Source: JBOFFC01 sp051648405 (lineage in GTDB: Bacteria; Planctomycetota; Planctomycetia; Pirellulales; Lacipirellulaceae). From it: 24,295 nucleotides of DNA. This document shows positions 15,781 to 23,194 of the stretch, in pieces. Location: positions 1 through 24,295 of the forward strand of contig JBOFFC010000041.1 in assembly GCA_051648405.1 (NCBI GenBank), written 5' to 3'. The notes under the pieces are model-generated. The model worked only from the letters and a program-made list of their open reading frames with translations, searched no databases and was not told the DNA's origin. The translations under genes and the position numbers were made by a program. The first letter of the stretch is position 1. Each line of letters opens with the position of its first letter.

Positions 15781-16263
15781 ATGGCCCACGACCGCGACCT
15801 AGTGCTCGAATCCGACGGCGTGCGGATCGTCTTCCGCTGGGAGGACGACCGGTTCACGCACGAAGTCTGTGGCTCGCGCCACGGCGCCGACCTCGTCGAG
15901 ACGACGGTCGAGGGGATGGAGACCCCCGTCTTCACCGACTCCCAGCCGCAGGCGGGGGTGCTGTTCCTTTCCGGCCAGTCGGGGGACCGCCATTGGTCGT
16001 TGAGCGTCGAGGCGGTCCCCGGCGGCCTGGCGCTCGACGTCGCCTGCCGGGCGAAGTCGCCCTGTGCGCGGCTCGGCTCGGCGTACGAGGCGCTCCACGA
16101 GCGGGTGCTCGTGACCCCCGAACCAGCCGGCAAGCGTCCTGCCGCGACGCTCACGCAGGTCGCGCCGAAGGGGACCATCCCCCGCGCCACGCTGATCGAA
16201 GCGCAGCCGATCACCGAAGCCCCCGCGACGAGCCGCTGGCGCTACCGCCTGACGAAGCGCTGA
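15781..16263 (+). CDS. Hypothetical protein, 160 aa
   Basis: Not recognised. GGAGGG at 15769-15774, six bases before the ATG, gives a strong start. The N-terminal ~110 residues alternate charged and hydrophobic residues (LVLESDGVRIVFRWEDDRFT, WSLSVEAVPGGLALDVACRA), suggesting an all-beta domain. A basic/Pro segment (TPEPAGKRPAATLTQVAPKG) leads to a short C-terminal strand (SRWRYRLTKR). There is no signal peptide or membrane helix. It follows prfB by 78 bp in the same direction, but prfB is likely its own unit. Codon use and third-position GC match its neighbours. Confidence 0.78.
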   Translation: MAHDRDLVLESDGVRIVFRWEDDRFTHEVCGSRHGADLVETTVEGMETPVFTDSQPQAGVLFLSGQSGDRHWSLSVEAVPGGLALDVACRAKSPCARLGSAYEALHERVLVTPEPAGKRPAATLTQVAPKGTIPRATLIEAQPITEAPATSRWRYRLTKR

Positions 16264-16291
16264 GCCGCTAACCCGCGAGCGGTGACGCGCG

Positions 16292-17143
16292 TCAGTTCCC
16301 GACCGCCTTGGCGACCGGCGACTTCTTGTCCGACGTGTGGTCGTGGAACATCGGCTCGCGCGGCGTGCCCGCGGTGGGCGTCAGCTCGCGGACCCAGATG
16401 TTGCGGAACCGCACCGGGTTGCCGTGGTCCTGCAGGGCGATCGGGCCCGTCGGGACCCCCGCCTCGTTGCGGTCCCCCAGGTCTTCGTACACCGGCGGGC
16501 GATGCCACGGGGTATCTCCAAGCAGCGTGAAGTGGTTCAGCGTCACAACGCCGTTGTGGACCACCGTCACGACCGCCGGCGAGCTAACCTTGCCGTCATC
16601 AGCGAACCGCGGGGCGGTCCAAAGGATGTCGTAAGTGTTCCACTCCCCCGGCTTCCGCATCGCGTTCACCATCGGGGCGGTCTGCTTGTAGACCGACGAA
16701 GCCTGCCCCTCCGGGTAGGTCTTGTTCTGGTACGAGTCGAGCACTTGGACCTCGTACTTCCCCATCAGGAAGACGCCGCTGTTGCCGCGCCCCTGACCGT
16801 CGCCTTCGACTTTGGTGGGGGCCGACCACTCGAGGTGCAACTGGCAGTCGCCGAACTTCTGCTTGGTGGTGATGTACCCCTTGCCGCTGAAGGCGACGCC
16901 GTCGGTCACCGGCCAGTTCTCGCCGTTCTCCCAGGCCGACAGGTCTTTGCCGTCGAACAGCATCACGGCGTCGCTGGGCGCGGCGCCGGCGGCTTCGCCC
17001 GGCGTTACGACCGTGGGCTCGTCCCACGCAGTCCCCGGCAGGTACTCGACGTTTTGGGCCACGGCCGCGGCGCCGATCCCGAGGGCCGTCAACAGCCCGA
17101 TGCCCGTTGTCCTACCGTTGCCGTTGAATCCCCAAGCCGCCAT
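16292..17143 (-). CDS. Secreted DUF1080 (3-keto-disaccharide hydrolase family) protein
   Basis: This 283-residue exported protein has a concanavalin-like DUF1080 domain. The signal peptide spans about residues 1-29 (hydrophobic core TGIGLLTALGIGAAAVAQ, cleavage near VAQ-NV). The domain starts with DAVMLFDGKDLSAWENGE. GKGYITTKQKFGDCQLHLEW, GRGNSGVFLMGKYEVQVLDS, PGEWNTYDILWTAP, HNGVVTLNHF and GPIALQDHGNPVRFRNIWV follow, all signatures of the family. Some members hydrolyse 3-keto-glycosides and many planctomycete genomes carry dozens; the substrate here is unknown. GGGGAG (plus-strand 17153-17158), nine bases before the ATG, supports the start. It is divergent from the KOW/repeat-motif gene. Confidence 0.92.
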   Translation of the reverse strand: MAAWGFNGNGRTTGIGLLTALGIGAAAVAQNVEYLPGTAWDEPTVVTPGEAAGAAPSDAVMLFDGKDLSAWENGENWPVTDGVAFSGKGYITTKQKFGDCQLHLEWSAPTKVEGDGQGRGNSGVFLMGKYEVQVLDSYQNKTYPEGQASSVYKQTAPMVNAMRKPGEWNTYDILWTAPRFADDGKVSSPAVVTVVHNGVVTLNHFTLLGDTPWHRPPVYEDLGDRNEAGVPTGPIALQDHGNPVRFRNIWVRELTPTAGTPREPMFHDHTSDKKSPVAKAVGN

Positions 17144-17380
17144 GTGCCTGTACTCCCCGTGGGTGCTAGCTCGATTGACCGCGTCGGCGCCGCGGCGCGA
17201 TAGGTTGCCGATTACGACGCGGGCCCTAGTCTAACCTGCGACCGAACCACGCGGCGACAGGGCGCCGAGAACGCCCCCCGTCGCCTCGGCGGGGCCGGCT
17301 TGCCCGACGCCCCGCGGCGGGGCGACACTACGATACAGCGACCCTGCTGGCGAGCGACGACTCCCCCGCGTACCCACTCC

Positions 17381-18376
17381 GTGGACCCCCAGGCGATGGT
17401 CTTCGAGGCGATCGAACAGCAGAAGCGGGAGCTCACGGACAAGTACGTGATCGTCACCGGCGCCCAGGTCGAGCTCGCTCGCTTCGAGGGGGTCGTCGGC
17501 CGCGTCAAGGCCGTCAACCTGAACGGTCGGGCGCTGGTCGAGTTCAACGGTTACCACAACAACGTCGGCTGGTTCGACATCGACCCCACGTTCCTGCGGG
17601 TCGTCGATAAGCCCCCGGAAGACCCCGCCCCCCTCGACACGCGAGCGACGAAGGGGGCGCCGGCTTCGAAGATCCCGGCCAAGTCGCCGGCGAAGTCGGC
17701 CGCCGACGTCCTCGCCGCCGCCCGCGGAGGGGCAGCCAAGCCGCCGGCCGGCGGAGTGGCGAAGCTGCGCAGCCCGTCGGCCTCGAAGAGCCCCGCCGAG
17801 GTCCTCGCCGCCGCCCGGGCGGCCCGCGGCGGCGCCAGCGACCCGCCAGCCGCCGTGCCGCCGACGGACGACGCTCCGAGCGAAGCCCCCTCAACGGCCA
17901 AACGCACCAGCCCCGCGGTGAGCCTCTCGACCGCCGACGTGATCGCCGCCGCGCGAGCCAAAGCGGCGACCAAGGCATCGACGGCGCCAACCAGCGCAGC
18001 GACCGAAGCTCCCCCGCCCCGCAAGCAGCCCGCCCCGCAGACAAGCACGATGACGACCGCCGAGATCCTCGCCGCCGCACGAGCCAAGAAGTCGGCCCCG
18101 GCCGCGCAGCAATCAGGCGGTTCGGCCGCCGCTCCCGGCGCCGCAGCGGCGAAGCCGGCGCCTCCCCGGCAGTTGTCGGCGGCCGACATCCTGGCGATCG
18201 CCAACGGCCAGCAGTCCCTCCGCCGCGAGCAACCGATCGCCACCGCGCCGAACGCCCCCAAGGCCGAGCGATCGACTGTAGGGGTGCTGCACGCGGCCCC
18301 CGAACGGGCGATGGTGAGCGCCGCCGACATCCTCGCCCTGGGCGACTGGGTCAAGCCGCGCCCGGGCGGCGACTAA
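17381..18376 (+). CDS. KOW/SH3-like domain protein with seven-copy helical-motif tail
   Basis: The protein has 331 residues from GTG 17381; ATG 17396 is an alternative and an upstream frame to 17300 is non-coding in style. Residues ~10-77 form a compact domain (QQKRELTDKYVIVTGAQVEL, FEGVVGRVKAVNLNGRALVE, NVGWFDIDPTFLRVVD) resembling a small KOW/SH3-like barrel found in planctomycete hypothetical proteins. The rest is Ala/Pro/Lys-rich and probably disordered. It is punctuated by a repeated motif: SAADVLAAAR (106), SPAEVLAAAR (137), STADVIAAAR (183), TTAEILAAAR (226), SAADILAIAN (266), a degenerate STVGVLHAAP (298) and SAADILALGD (313). The even spacing of near-identical amphipathic helices suggests multivalent binding to one partner. 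No function is known to me. No membrane segment. Confidence 0.8.
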   Translation: MDPQAMVFEAIEQQKRELTDKYVIVTGAQVELARFEGVVGRVKAVNLNGRALVEFNGYHNNVGWFDIDPTFLRVVDKPPEDPAPLDTRATKGAPASKIPAKSPAKSAADVLAAARGGAAKPPAGGVAKLRSPSASKSPAEVLAAARAARGGASDPPAAVPPTDDAPSEAPSTAKRTSPAVSLSTADVIAAARAKAATKASTAPTSAATEAPPPRKQPAPQTSTMTTAEILAAARAKKSAPAAQQSGGSAAAPGAAAAKPAPPRQLSAADILAIANGQQSLRREQPIATAPNAPKAERSTVGVLHAAPERAMVSAADILALGDWVKPRPGGD

Positions 18377-18385
18377 CCCCTGGCA

Positions 18386-19843
18386 TCAGGCCCGCCAGGG
18401 GCCGGTGATCGCGAGCGTCAGCCCCGCGACTTGGACGTTGACGAACATCGTCGAGCCGTCGGGCGAGAACGTCACGCCAGAGAACTCGCAGCGTTCGTGG
18501 TTGCGCGCCAGCGTGTAGCACTCGCCCTGGGGCGTGACCCCCACCAGGCGGACGACTTCGCCGCTGCGGTCTTCGCACAGGACGAGGTCCCCCCACGGTG
18601 CGACCGTGAGGTTGTCGGCGTTCTCAAGCAGCGTCCCGTCGTTCGGCTCGAGGTACAGCTCGAGCGTCCCCGCGTCGGCGGCTTCGCCCGGCTGGCCTTC
18701 GACGGGGCTGGGGGTGTACTTCCAAATCTGGCCGATCTGCTTCTCCCCCCCCGACGTGCAGGCAAAGAAGACCGCGTCTCCCGAGTGCCACATCCCCTCG
18801 CCGCGGGCGAACTTAGCCGCGCCGAGCTTGACGGCCCGATGGCGGAGGTCGTCGTCGACCGACTCGGGGTGGTCCAGGTCGATCCACCGAACGGCCAGCC
18901 GCTCGCCAACTCCGACGGTGGCGCCCGCTCCCCCCACGGTCGTCGGCCAGTTGCGCGTGTCGAGCTTGCCGCGACCGACGATCGCTAGCGCTTGCAGGCG
19001 CCCCCCCGCGCGGAGGTCTCCCCCCGCCGAGGGCGCCCCGGGCTTGTTGGGCAGGAAGCGGTAGATCACCCCGTCGTCGCGGTCCTCGGTCTCGTAGACG
19101 ATCCCCGTCCGCGGATCGACCGCCACCGCCTCGTGCCGAAACCGACCCATCGCCACCAGGGGCGTGGGGTCGGCGAGCCGCACGTCGATCGTCGCCGGAA
19201 CTTCGAAGTTGTAGCCGTGGTGCTTCGTCAGCACGAACGAGTCGGCGGCGTCCTCGATAAACCCCGGCTTGTCGACCGTCTCTTCGCAGGTGATCCAGCT
19301 CCCCCAGGGGGTCGGGCCCCCGGCGCAGTTCCGTTCGGTCCCGGCGAGGCTCTGGAACTGCCGCACGACGCGCTGCGACTTCGTGTCGTAGACGATGGTC
19401 GAAGTCCCCCCCGCGCCGGGGTTGATCCCCTCGCCGTCGTCGTACAGGCGCGAGCGGCCGAGCTTCTCCATCCGAACCAACTGGTCGGCGCCCGCTGCGC
19501 CGAACGGGCTCGCTTCCCCCGGCTTCGACTCGTGGTTCCGGACCACGATTATCTCTCCCGCAGGACCCGCGAACGTCGCCATCCCGTCGGGGGCCGACGA
19601 AACCAGCAGCCCGTCGTCCATCAGGTCGCCGGTCCGGCTGATGACCCGGTACCGGAAGCCCTTCGGCAAGTCGAGCAGCCCCGCGGGGTCCGCGACCAGC
19701 GCGCCGTAGCCGATCCCCGGCGCGCCGGTCGAGGCGGCTGTCGCCCCCCACGCTTCCCCGGGGAGCAACAGCGAGCGCAGCCCGGCGAAACCGGCGGCGT
19801 AGGCTGCGGACGTTTGCAGGAACTGACGGCGGCTGGTGTCCAT
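18386..19843 (-). CDS. PhoX-like phosphatase (DUF839), Tat-exported
   Basis: This protein of about 485 residues resembles the PhoX alkaline phosphatase family, Ca/Fe-dependent periplasmic phosphomonoesterases. The N-terminus TSRRQFLQTSAAYAAGFAG is a twin-arginine signal. GFRYRVISRTGDLMDDGLLV, PDGMATFAG, GEIIVVRNHES, a GGPTPWGSWITCEETV block, GRFRHEAVAVDPRTGIVYET EDRDDGVIYRF and WKYTPSP-type strands match the DUF839 beta-propeller. CEDRSGEVVRLVG and CEFSGVTFSPDGSTMFVNVQ near the end are typical. ATG 19843 is preferred because it places RR at residues 4-5; the upstream ATG 19864 adds seven residues. No Pho box was identified. Some DUF839 proteins lack proven phosphatase activity. Confidence 0.9.
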   Translation of the reverse strand: MDTSRRQFLQTSAAYAAGFAGLRSLLLPGEAWGATAASTGAPGIGYGALVADPAGLLDLPKGFRYRVISRTGDLMDDGLLVSSAPDGMATFAGPAGEIIVVRNHESKPGEASPFGAAGADQLVRMEKLGRSRLYDDGEGINPGAGGTSTIVYDTKSQRVVRQFQSLAGTERNCAGGPTPWGSWITCEETVDKPGFIEDAADSFVLTKHHGYNFEVPATIDVRLADPTPLVAMGRFRHEAVAVDPRTGIVYETEDRDDGVIYRFLPNKPGAPSAGGDLRAGGRLQALAIVGRGKLDTRNWPTTVGGAGATVGVGERLAVRWIDLDHPESVDDDLRHRAVKLGAAKFARGEGMWHSGDAVFFACTSGGEKQIGQIWKYTPSPVEGQPGEAADAGTLELYLEPNDGTLLENADNLTVAPWGDLVLCEDRSGEVVRLVGVTPQGECYTLARNHERCEFSGVTFSPDGSTMFVNVQVAGLTLAITGPWRA

Positions 19844-19889
19844 GGCGCGCGGGGCTGCTGGCATGCGGGGCGAGACTGCGAGGGCCCTG

Positions 19890-19918
19890 ACTATAAGGGG
19901 GACCCGCGAACCCGGGAA
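19890..19918 (-). promoter_or_regulatory. Candidate promoter of the PhoX-like gene
   Basis: On the minus strand TATAGT (19895-19890, five of six matches) lies 17 bases after TTCCCG (19918-19913). The predicted leader to ATG 19843 is about 40 bases. Confidence 0.35.
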
Positions 19919-20027
19919 TCATGCGAACCCCGCCACCGTGCCGAGCGGGTCGTTCGGTCGCGGCCCCCCTATCGTTGCGTGCCCACGCCCCCCCCCACGC
20001 CGCCGTCGCTACCCACTCGCCACGCCA

Positions 20028-20243
20028 ATGCCTCGCCCCCCAGTCGATCCGCCGCGTGACCCCATGGTTGAGGGACTCGACTGGTACCGCGAGGGGATCG
20101 CCGTCGTGTTCACGTCGGAGTACCACCTGCGCCGGGGCTGGTGCTGCGAGAACCGTTGCCGACACTGTCCCTACGGGTTCGGACCGGGGCTCCCCGACCC
20201 CGTGAGCATCGCCCCACCCGCCGCACCGGAGGCGCCCGCGTGA
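20028..20243 (+). CDS. DUF5522-type small Cys-cluster protein
   Basis: This is a 71-residue protein. GLDWYREGIAVVFTSEYHLR is followed by RGWCCENRCRHCPYGFGPG. The CC-x3-C-x2-C cluster followed by PYG is the hallmark of the small DUF5522 family and suggests a metal or Fe-S site. The start is ATG 20028 or ATG 20064; the latter begins just before the conserved part. Its TGA overlaps the GTG of the downstream ferredoxin gene (GTGA), so the two proteins are probably made together. Function unknown; electron transfer or metal handling with the ferredoxin is inference. Confidence 0.8.
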   Translation: MPRPPVDPPRDPMVEGLDWYREGIAVVFTSEYHLRRGWCCENRCRHCPYGFGPGLPDPVSIAPPAAPEAPA

Positions 20244-20653
20244 GAGACTCGGCCAGGGACTCGAAAAGTAGCTCTAGCGCGGCAGGCGGCCCGGACGTCC
20301 AAACCGTCGCGGCCGCGCTGGGGGTCGGGCGCGTGGCACGGCACATCTTCCTCTGCTGCGATCAGACGAAGCCCAAGTGCTGCGACCCCGAGGTGGGGCT
20401 CGCCAGTTGGGAGCACCTCAAGCGCCGGCTGAAGGAGCTGGGCCTGACCGGCGCCGCGACCGACGGCCCGTGCGTCTTCCGCACGAAGGCCAACTGCCTC
20501 CAGGTCTGCCAGCAGGGCCCCATTGCGGTCGTCTACCCCGACGGCGTCTGGTACCACTCCTGCACCCCCGAGGGGCTCGACGAAATCGTTACCGAGCACC
20601 TGGTGGGTGGGAGAGTCGTCGAGCGCCTCCGGTTCCGCGGGGCGGGGGAGTGA
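20240..20653 (+). CDS. Thioredoxin-like [2Fe-2S] ferredoxin
   Basis: This 137-residue protein is a ferredoxin with a thioredoxin-like fold (COG3411 type). HIFLCCDQTKPKCCDPEVGL supplies the first cysteines (39, 40, 47, 48). GPCVFRTKANCLQVCQQGPI supplies Cys78, 86 and 90; Cys86/Cys90 form the usual C-x3-C ligand pair. GPIAVVYPDGVWYHSCTPEG and IVTEHLVGG match the family C-terminus. The GTG start is coupled to the DUF5522 gene; a longer in-frame start at 20141 overlaps that gene and is rejected. The ~30-residue Ser/Ala-rich N-terminal extension is unusual. Soluble; physiological partner unknown. Confidence 0.92.
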   Translation: MRDSARDSKSSSSAAGGPDVQTVAAALGVGRVARHIFLCCDQTKPKCCDPEVGLASWEHLKRRLKELGLTGAATDGPCVFRTKANCLQVCQQGPIAVVYPDGVWYHSCTPEGLDEIVTEHLVGGRVVERLRFRGAGE

Positions 20654-20669
20654 GCGTTGTCAGAAAAAC

Positions 20670-20699
20670 TTGCCTGACGGCTTTGGCGCATCGTAAACT
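20670..20699 (+). promoter_or_regulatory. Candidate promoter of the second toxin-antitoxin operon
   Basis: TTGCCT (20670-20675) and TAAACT (20694-20699) are separated by 18 bases, each matching four of six positions. AGGAG (20707-20711) precedes the ATG by six bases, leaving a very short leader. Confidence 0.35.
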
Positions 20700-20717
20700 C
20701 TCGTACAGGAGTGCCGT

Positions 20718-20975
20718 ATGCCGATGAACGTCGAAATCCCAGAACCGCTCGCCGCCCAGGTGGCGGACTTCGCCAAGCTGCGAGGCGCCTCTCCCACCGA
20801 GGTGGTCCTGCAAGCGGTGGCCGACTCCGTCGATCCGCTGTCGCGTCTCCGCGCTCTAGCCACCCCGGTCGCCGAACGGCTGCGAGAGCTCGGTGAGTCG
20901 GAAGACGACGCCGTCGAGTTCTTCGAGGGGGTCAAGCACGACGTCCGGCATCGTCGCCCGGTCGCGCCGTCATGA
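20718..20975 (+). CDS. Antitoxin of PIN-type pair (ribbon-helix-helix-like)
   Basis: This 85-residue protein starts NVEIPEPLAAQVADFAKLRG, then SPTEVVLQAVADSVDPLSRL: a short strand and two helices, as in ribbon-helix-helix DNA-binding antitoxins. An acidic toxin-binding tail follows (ELGESEDDAVEFFEGVKHDV). AGGAG six bases upstream fixes the start. Its TGA overlaps the toxin ATG (ATGA, 20972-20975), the typical arrangement. It probably represses its own promoter. The family assignment rests on pattern and position rather than a recognised full-length match. Confidence 0.8.
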   Translation: MPMNVEIPEPLAAQVADFAKLRGASPTEVVLQAVADSVDPLSRLRALATPVAERLRELGESEDDAVEFFEGVKHDVRHRRPVAPS

Positions 20976-21454
20976 GCCGCCGCGAGCGCGTCGTCTTTGA
21001 CTGCAACGTCTACTTTCAAGCCCTCATCAGCCCGAATGGTCCTGCTGGGCGGCTGTTCGCAATGGCCGCCGTGCGGCGCGTGCACCTGTTCGCCTCGGCG
21101 TATGTGCTCAACGAGCTGCGCGAGCTGACTGCCGACGAACGCATCCAGAAGAAGTACCGACTCGCCGCGGAGCTGCTGGGAGAGTTCTTCGATTCGATCG
21201 GCGCAGCAGCGACGGTGGTCGAGTCGGTCCCGCGCGTGTTCGAGTTCCCGCGAGACCCGGACGACGCGCACTACGTGGACCTCGCGCTGGCGGCGGGCGC
21301 CAAGCTGATCGTGTCGAGGGACAAGGACCTGCTTTCGCTCGCCGACGGGACGAGCCCCGAAGGGAGCGATTTCCATCGGCGGTTCCCCGGCCTCGCGGTC
21401 CTGACGCCAACCGAGCTCTTGACGCTGCTCGACGAAGCCCGCCCGCCGCTGTGA
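20972..21454 (+). CDS. PIN-domain toxin (COG1569-like)
   Basis: This 160-residue putative ribonuclease begins RVVFDCNVYFQALISPNGPA (Asp10), the classic start of COG1569 PIN toxins. FASAYVLNELRELT follows (Glu48), then the central FPRDPDDAHYVDLALAAGAK (Asp97/98, Asp103) and LIVSRDKDLLSLAD (Asp117, Asp119). All expected acidic positions are present, so it is probably active. LTPTELLTLLDE is the usual C-terminal helix. The pair is unrelated in family to the DUF3368 module 6.3 kb away, so cross-neutralisation is unlikely. Confidence 0.9.
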   Translation: MSRRERVVFDCNVYFQALISPNGPAGRLFAMAAVRRVHLFASAYVLNELRELTADERIQKKYRLAAELLGEFFDSIGAAATVVESVPRVFEFPRDPDDAHYVDLALAAGAKLIVSRDKDLLSLADGTSPEGSDFHRRFPGLAVLTPTELLTLLDEARPPL

Positions 21455-21607
21455 TCGAGGTGCGCAAGACGCCGGCCGAGCTTCGGAACGCACGCGGATC
21501 GGTGGCCCTCGTGAGCGACAAGCTCGCGACTGACTGTGCGCTAACTGGTAGCCGAACGACCATTGACCAGGCGCCACTGTCCAAAGTCGGTCAGCGCTAG
21601 GTAGTCG

Positions 21608-22350
21608 CTACTTGGCGCCCTCGCCGACCTCGACGTACCGCGGCTCCCCCAGCGACCAGATCACCCAGTCGCCGTCGGCTGGTAGCGGGGAAAAGTAGCC
21701 AGCTCGTCGGCCGAGTAGGGACGATCGACGTTGTAGCCCCGTCGTCGATCGCTGTTCCAATCTCCCGCCTCGGGCCGCATGGTGGCGGGCAACTTGCCCG
21801 CGTCGTCGTCCGCATCGCGGCCGAGGCTGTAGACCACCGGTTTGCGATCCACCACGCGGTAGCCCAGCGGCCCGCCGTTGATCCGATCAATCGGCAGCTG
21901 CGGGAAAAAGTGAGGAACTAGCTCGTCGAGAGCCGCCGGCCAGTCGCCGTTCTTGCGACGGTGCAACTCACGGGCGATGCCTAGCAGCATGCCGTCACGC
22001 TCGCCGGCGGACCGCGCGAAGCGCCAGCAAGCAGCGTTCGTCATCGGATAAAAGAGCCTGCATATCACATACCTGCTCGACAGCGATTCGAGAAACCGTT
22101 CGGTCCCTTCGCCCGACGCCAACGGCGCCTGCGAGTCCGCGATCGACAGGTCGATGACGCGATTGTAGGCGTCGCGGGTCTCTCCGGCCGTCGCGGTCGC
22201 AAAGCTGACAGCCGGACCTAGGGCCCACGACGGTACATTCGAGCCTGCGGGAGCGCTGGATAGAATTTGAGGGTACCAGCCGCCCCCTCCCCAACCCGCG
22301 ATCTCACGCATCCCCTCGTGCGTGACAACGTCCCGATCCTAGCGGCGTAG
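21608..22350 (-). pseudogene. Decayed paralogue of the 23553 gene
   Basis: The main frame (minus, 22311 to 21661) aligns closely with the protein from 23553-24295: ATAGETRDA, ERFxESLSSRY, GERDG(M/L)LLGIA, ELH(R/Q)RxNGDWPA, PQLPIDRINGG, LGYRVVD and PVVYS are shared. The C-terminal DGDWVIWSLGEPRYV is present but in a different frame after a one-base shift near 21690-21710, so the frame ends early at 21661 in ATG-TGA. At the N-terminus the match continues upstream of ATG 22311 (VVTHEGMREIAGW) into a stop, and a further FYAARIG remnant lies in another frame. So there are at least two frameshifts plus a missing 5' end. The ancestral stop TAG is at 21608-21610, and similarity to the intact copy continues ~60 bp further. 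The breakpoint is close to the inverted-repeat element at 22391. Confidence 0.75.
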
Positions 22351-22390
22351 AATCCCGACCCTGCCGCTGTCCGAAAGTCGTGGGCTATCG

Positions 22391-22548
22391 CTAGCAGCCT
22401 GTTGACAAACGCCGTCGTGGCGTTTTTCAACGTCGCCAAGCTCACGGCCGAGCCGCTCACGGCTCGCGAAACCGCGGCGAAAGCGCCACGGTTTCGACGT
22501 CCCCTCCGTGCGACGACGCAGCCTGTTGAAAGATCAACAGGCTGCTAG
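22391..22548. mobile_element. 158-bp MITE-like element with 15-bp perfect inverted ends and four hairpins
   Basis: The left end CTAGCAGCCTGTTGA (22391-22405) is exactly complementary to the right end TCAACAGGCTGCTAG (22534-22548). Inside are four successive hairpins: 22401-22431 (13-bp arms, one mismatch), 22450-22465 (6 bp, CTCA loop), 22467-22496 (8 bp, CGAAACCG/CGGTTTCG) and 22518-22545 (12 bp perfect, AAGA loop). No open frame of its own. It lies between the decayed gene and the PEP-CTERM stop. It may be a non-autonomous transposon or a structured 3' element; an outermost CTAG could be a target duplication. Confidence 0.65.
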
Positions 22549-22561
22549 GACAACAGTCCGT

Positions 22562-23194
22562 TCATCTGCAACGCCGACAAGCCACGGCCGCCAGGCCAGC
22601 GCAAAGCAGCACCGCGGTGCCGGGCTCTGGCACGGCTTCCAACAGCATGTTGGGTGTGGCATAGAAACTGGCCGCGGCAAAAGTGGTCGTTGGAAAGGCC
22701 AAGCTGGGCCCGTAGTTGTAGAACGCGCCCGTGGATACGATGCTGATTCGCGGGTCGGCAGTGGGCGTGGAGAAAGCACGGTAGCCGTCGTTGTTGTTGG
22801 TGTACGCAGCCAGCACGTATTGCGTACCGGCTTGCAGCTCGACAGCGCTGCTCAGCGCGGCATAGCGGTATTCGCCGATCAAGGGGGCCCCTGTTCCGGC
22901 TGGCACCGTAGCTAGAACGAGCTGTGTTCCGCTTGTGTTGTACAGGGCGACATCGTGCGACGACACCAGTCCATTAAGTTGGTCGTCGTGAAAGCCCAGG
23001 GCCGTGACAGATACGGTTTGCAGGGCGGTGAACCTGAAACCGGTGGTCACGTTGGGATCGATGAAGACTTTGTTATCGCCCGCAATTGAAAAGGCCGGTA
23101 CATCAACCGCATGTGCTACGGGAGCAGTGAGCGCGGCGGCTGCCAGGGTCAACGCCCAGCCTACCGAGTTGAGGCGCAAGGTGGTCGAGGTCAT
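22562..23194 (-). CDS. PEP-CTERM secreted protein, DUF4082-like
   Basis: This is a 210-residue protein with a signal peptide (VGWALTLAAAALTAPVAHAV, cleavage near AHA). One beta-sandwich domain follows: FRFTALQTVSVTALGFHDDQ, then SHDVALYNTSGTQLVLATVP and YRYAALSSAVELQAGTQYVL, which closely resembles DUF4082 carbohydrate-binding-like modules. It ends in VPEPGTAVLLCAGLAAVACR plus basic residues, a full PEP-CTERM sorting signal, so an exosortase should process and anchor or release it. No exosortase gene lies in the window. Its GC content is visibly lower than that of the housekeeping genes, with more T/A in third positions, suggesting later acquisition. It is bracketed by inverted copies of a repeat end (22504-22548, 23469-23510). 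No Shine-Dalgarno site is seen. Confidence 0.92.
   Translation of the reverse strand: MTSTTLRLNSVGWALTLAAAALTAPVAHAVDVPAFSIAGDNKVFIDPNVTTGFRFTALQTVSVTALGFHDDQLNGLVSSHDVALYNTSGTQLVLATVPAGTGAPLIGEYRYAALSSAVELQAGTQYVLAAYTNNNDGYRAFSTPTADPRISIVSTGAFYNYGPSLAFPTTTFAAASFYATPNMLLEAVPEPGTAVLLCAGLAAVACRRCR

Noticed and set aside
18813..20165. 450-codon minus-strand frame
   Set aside because: Out of frame with the PhoX-like gene and Arg/Gly-rich; the PhoX frame has the Tat signal and family motifs.
20141..20239. Earlier in-frame start of the ferredoxin
   Set aside because: It overlaps the conserved Cys cluster of DUF5522 and encodes an Arg-rich stretch; the GTGA junction is the more natural start.
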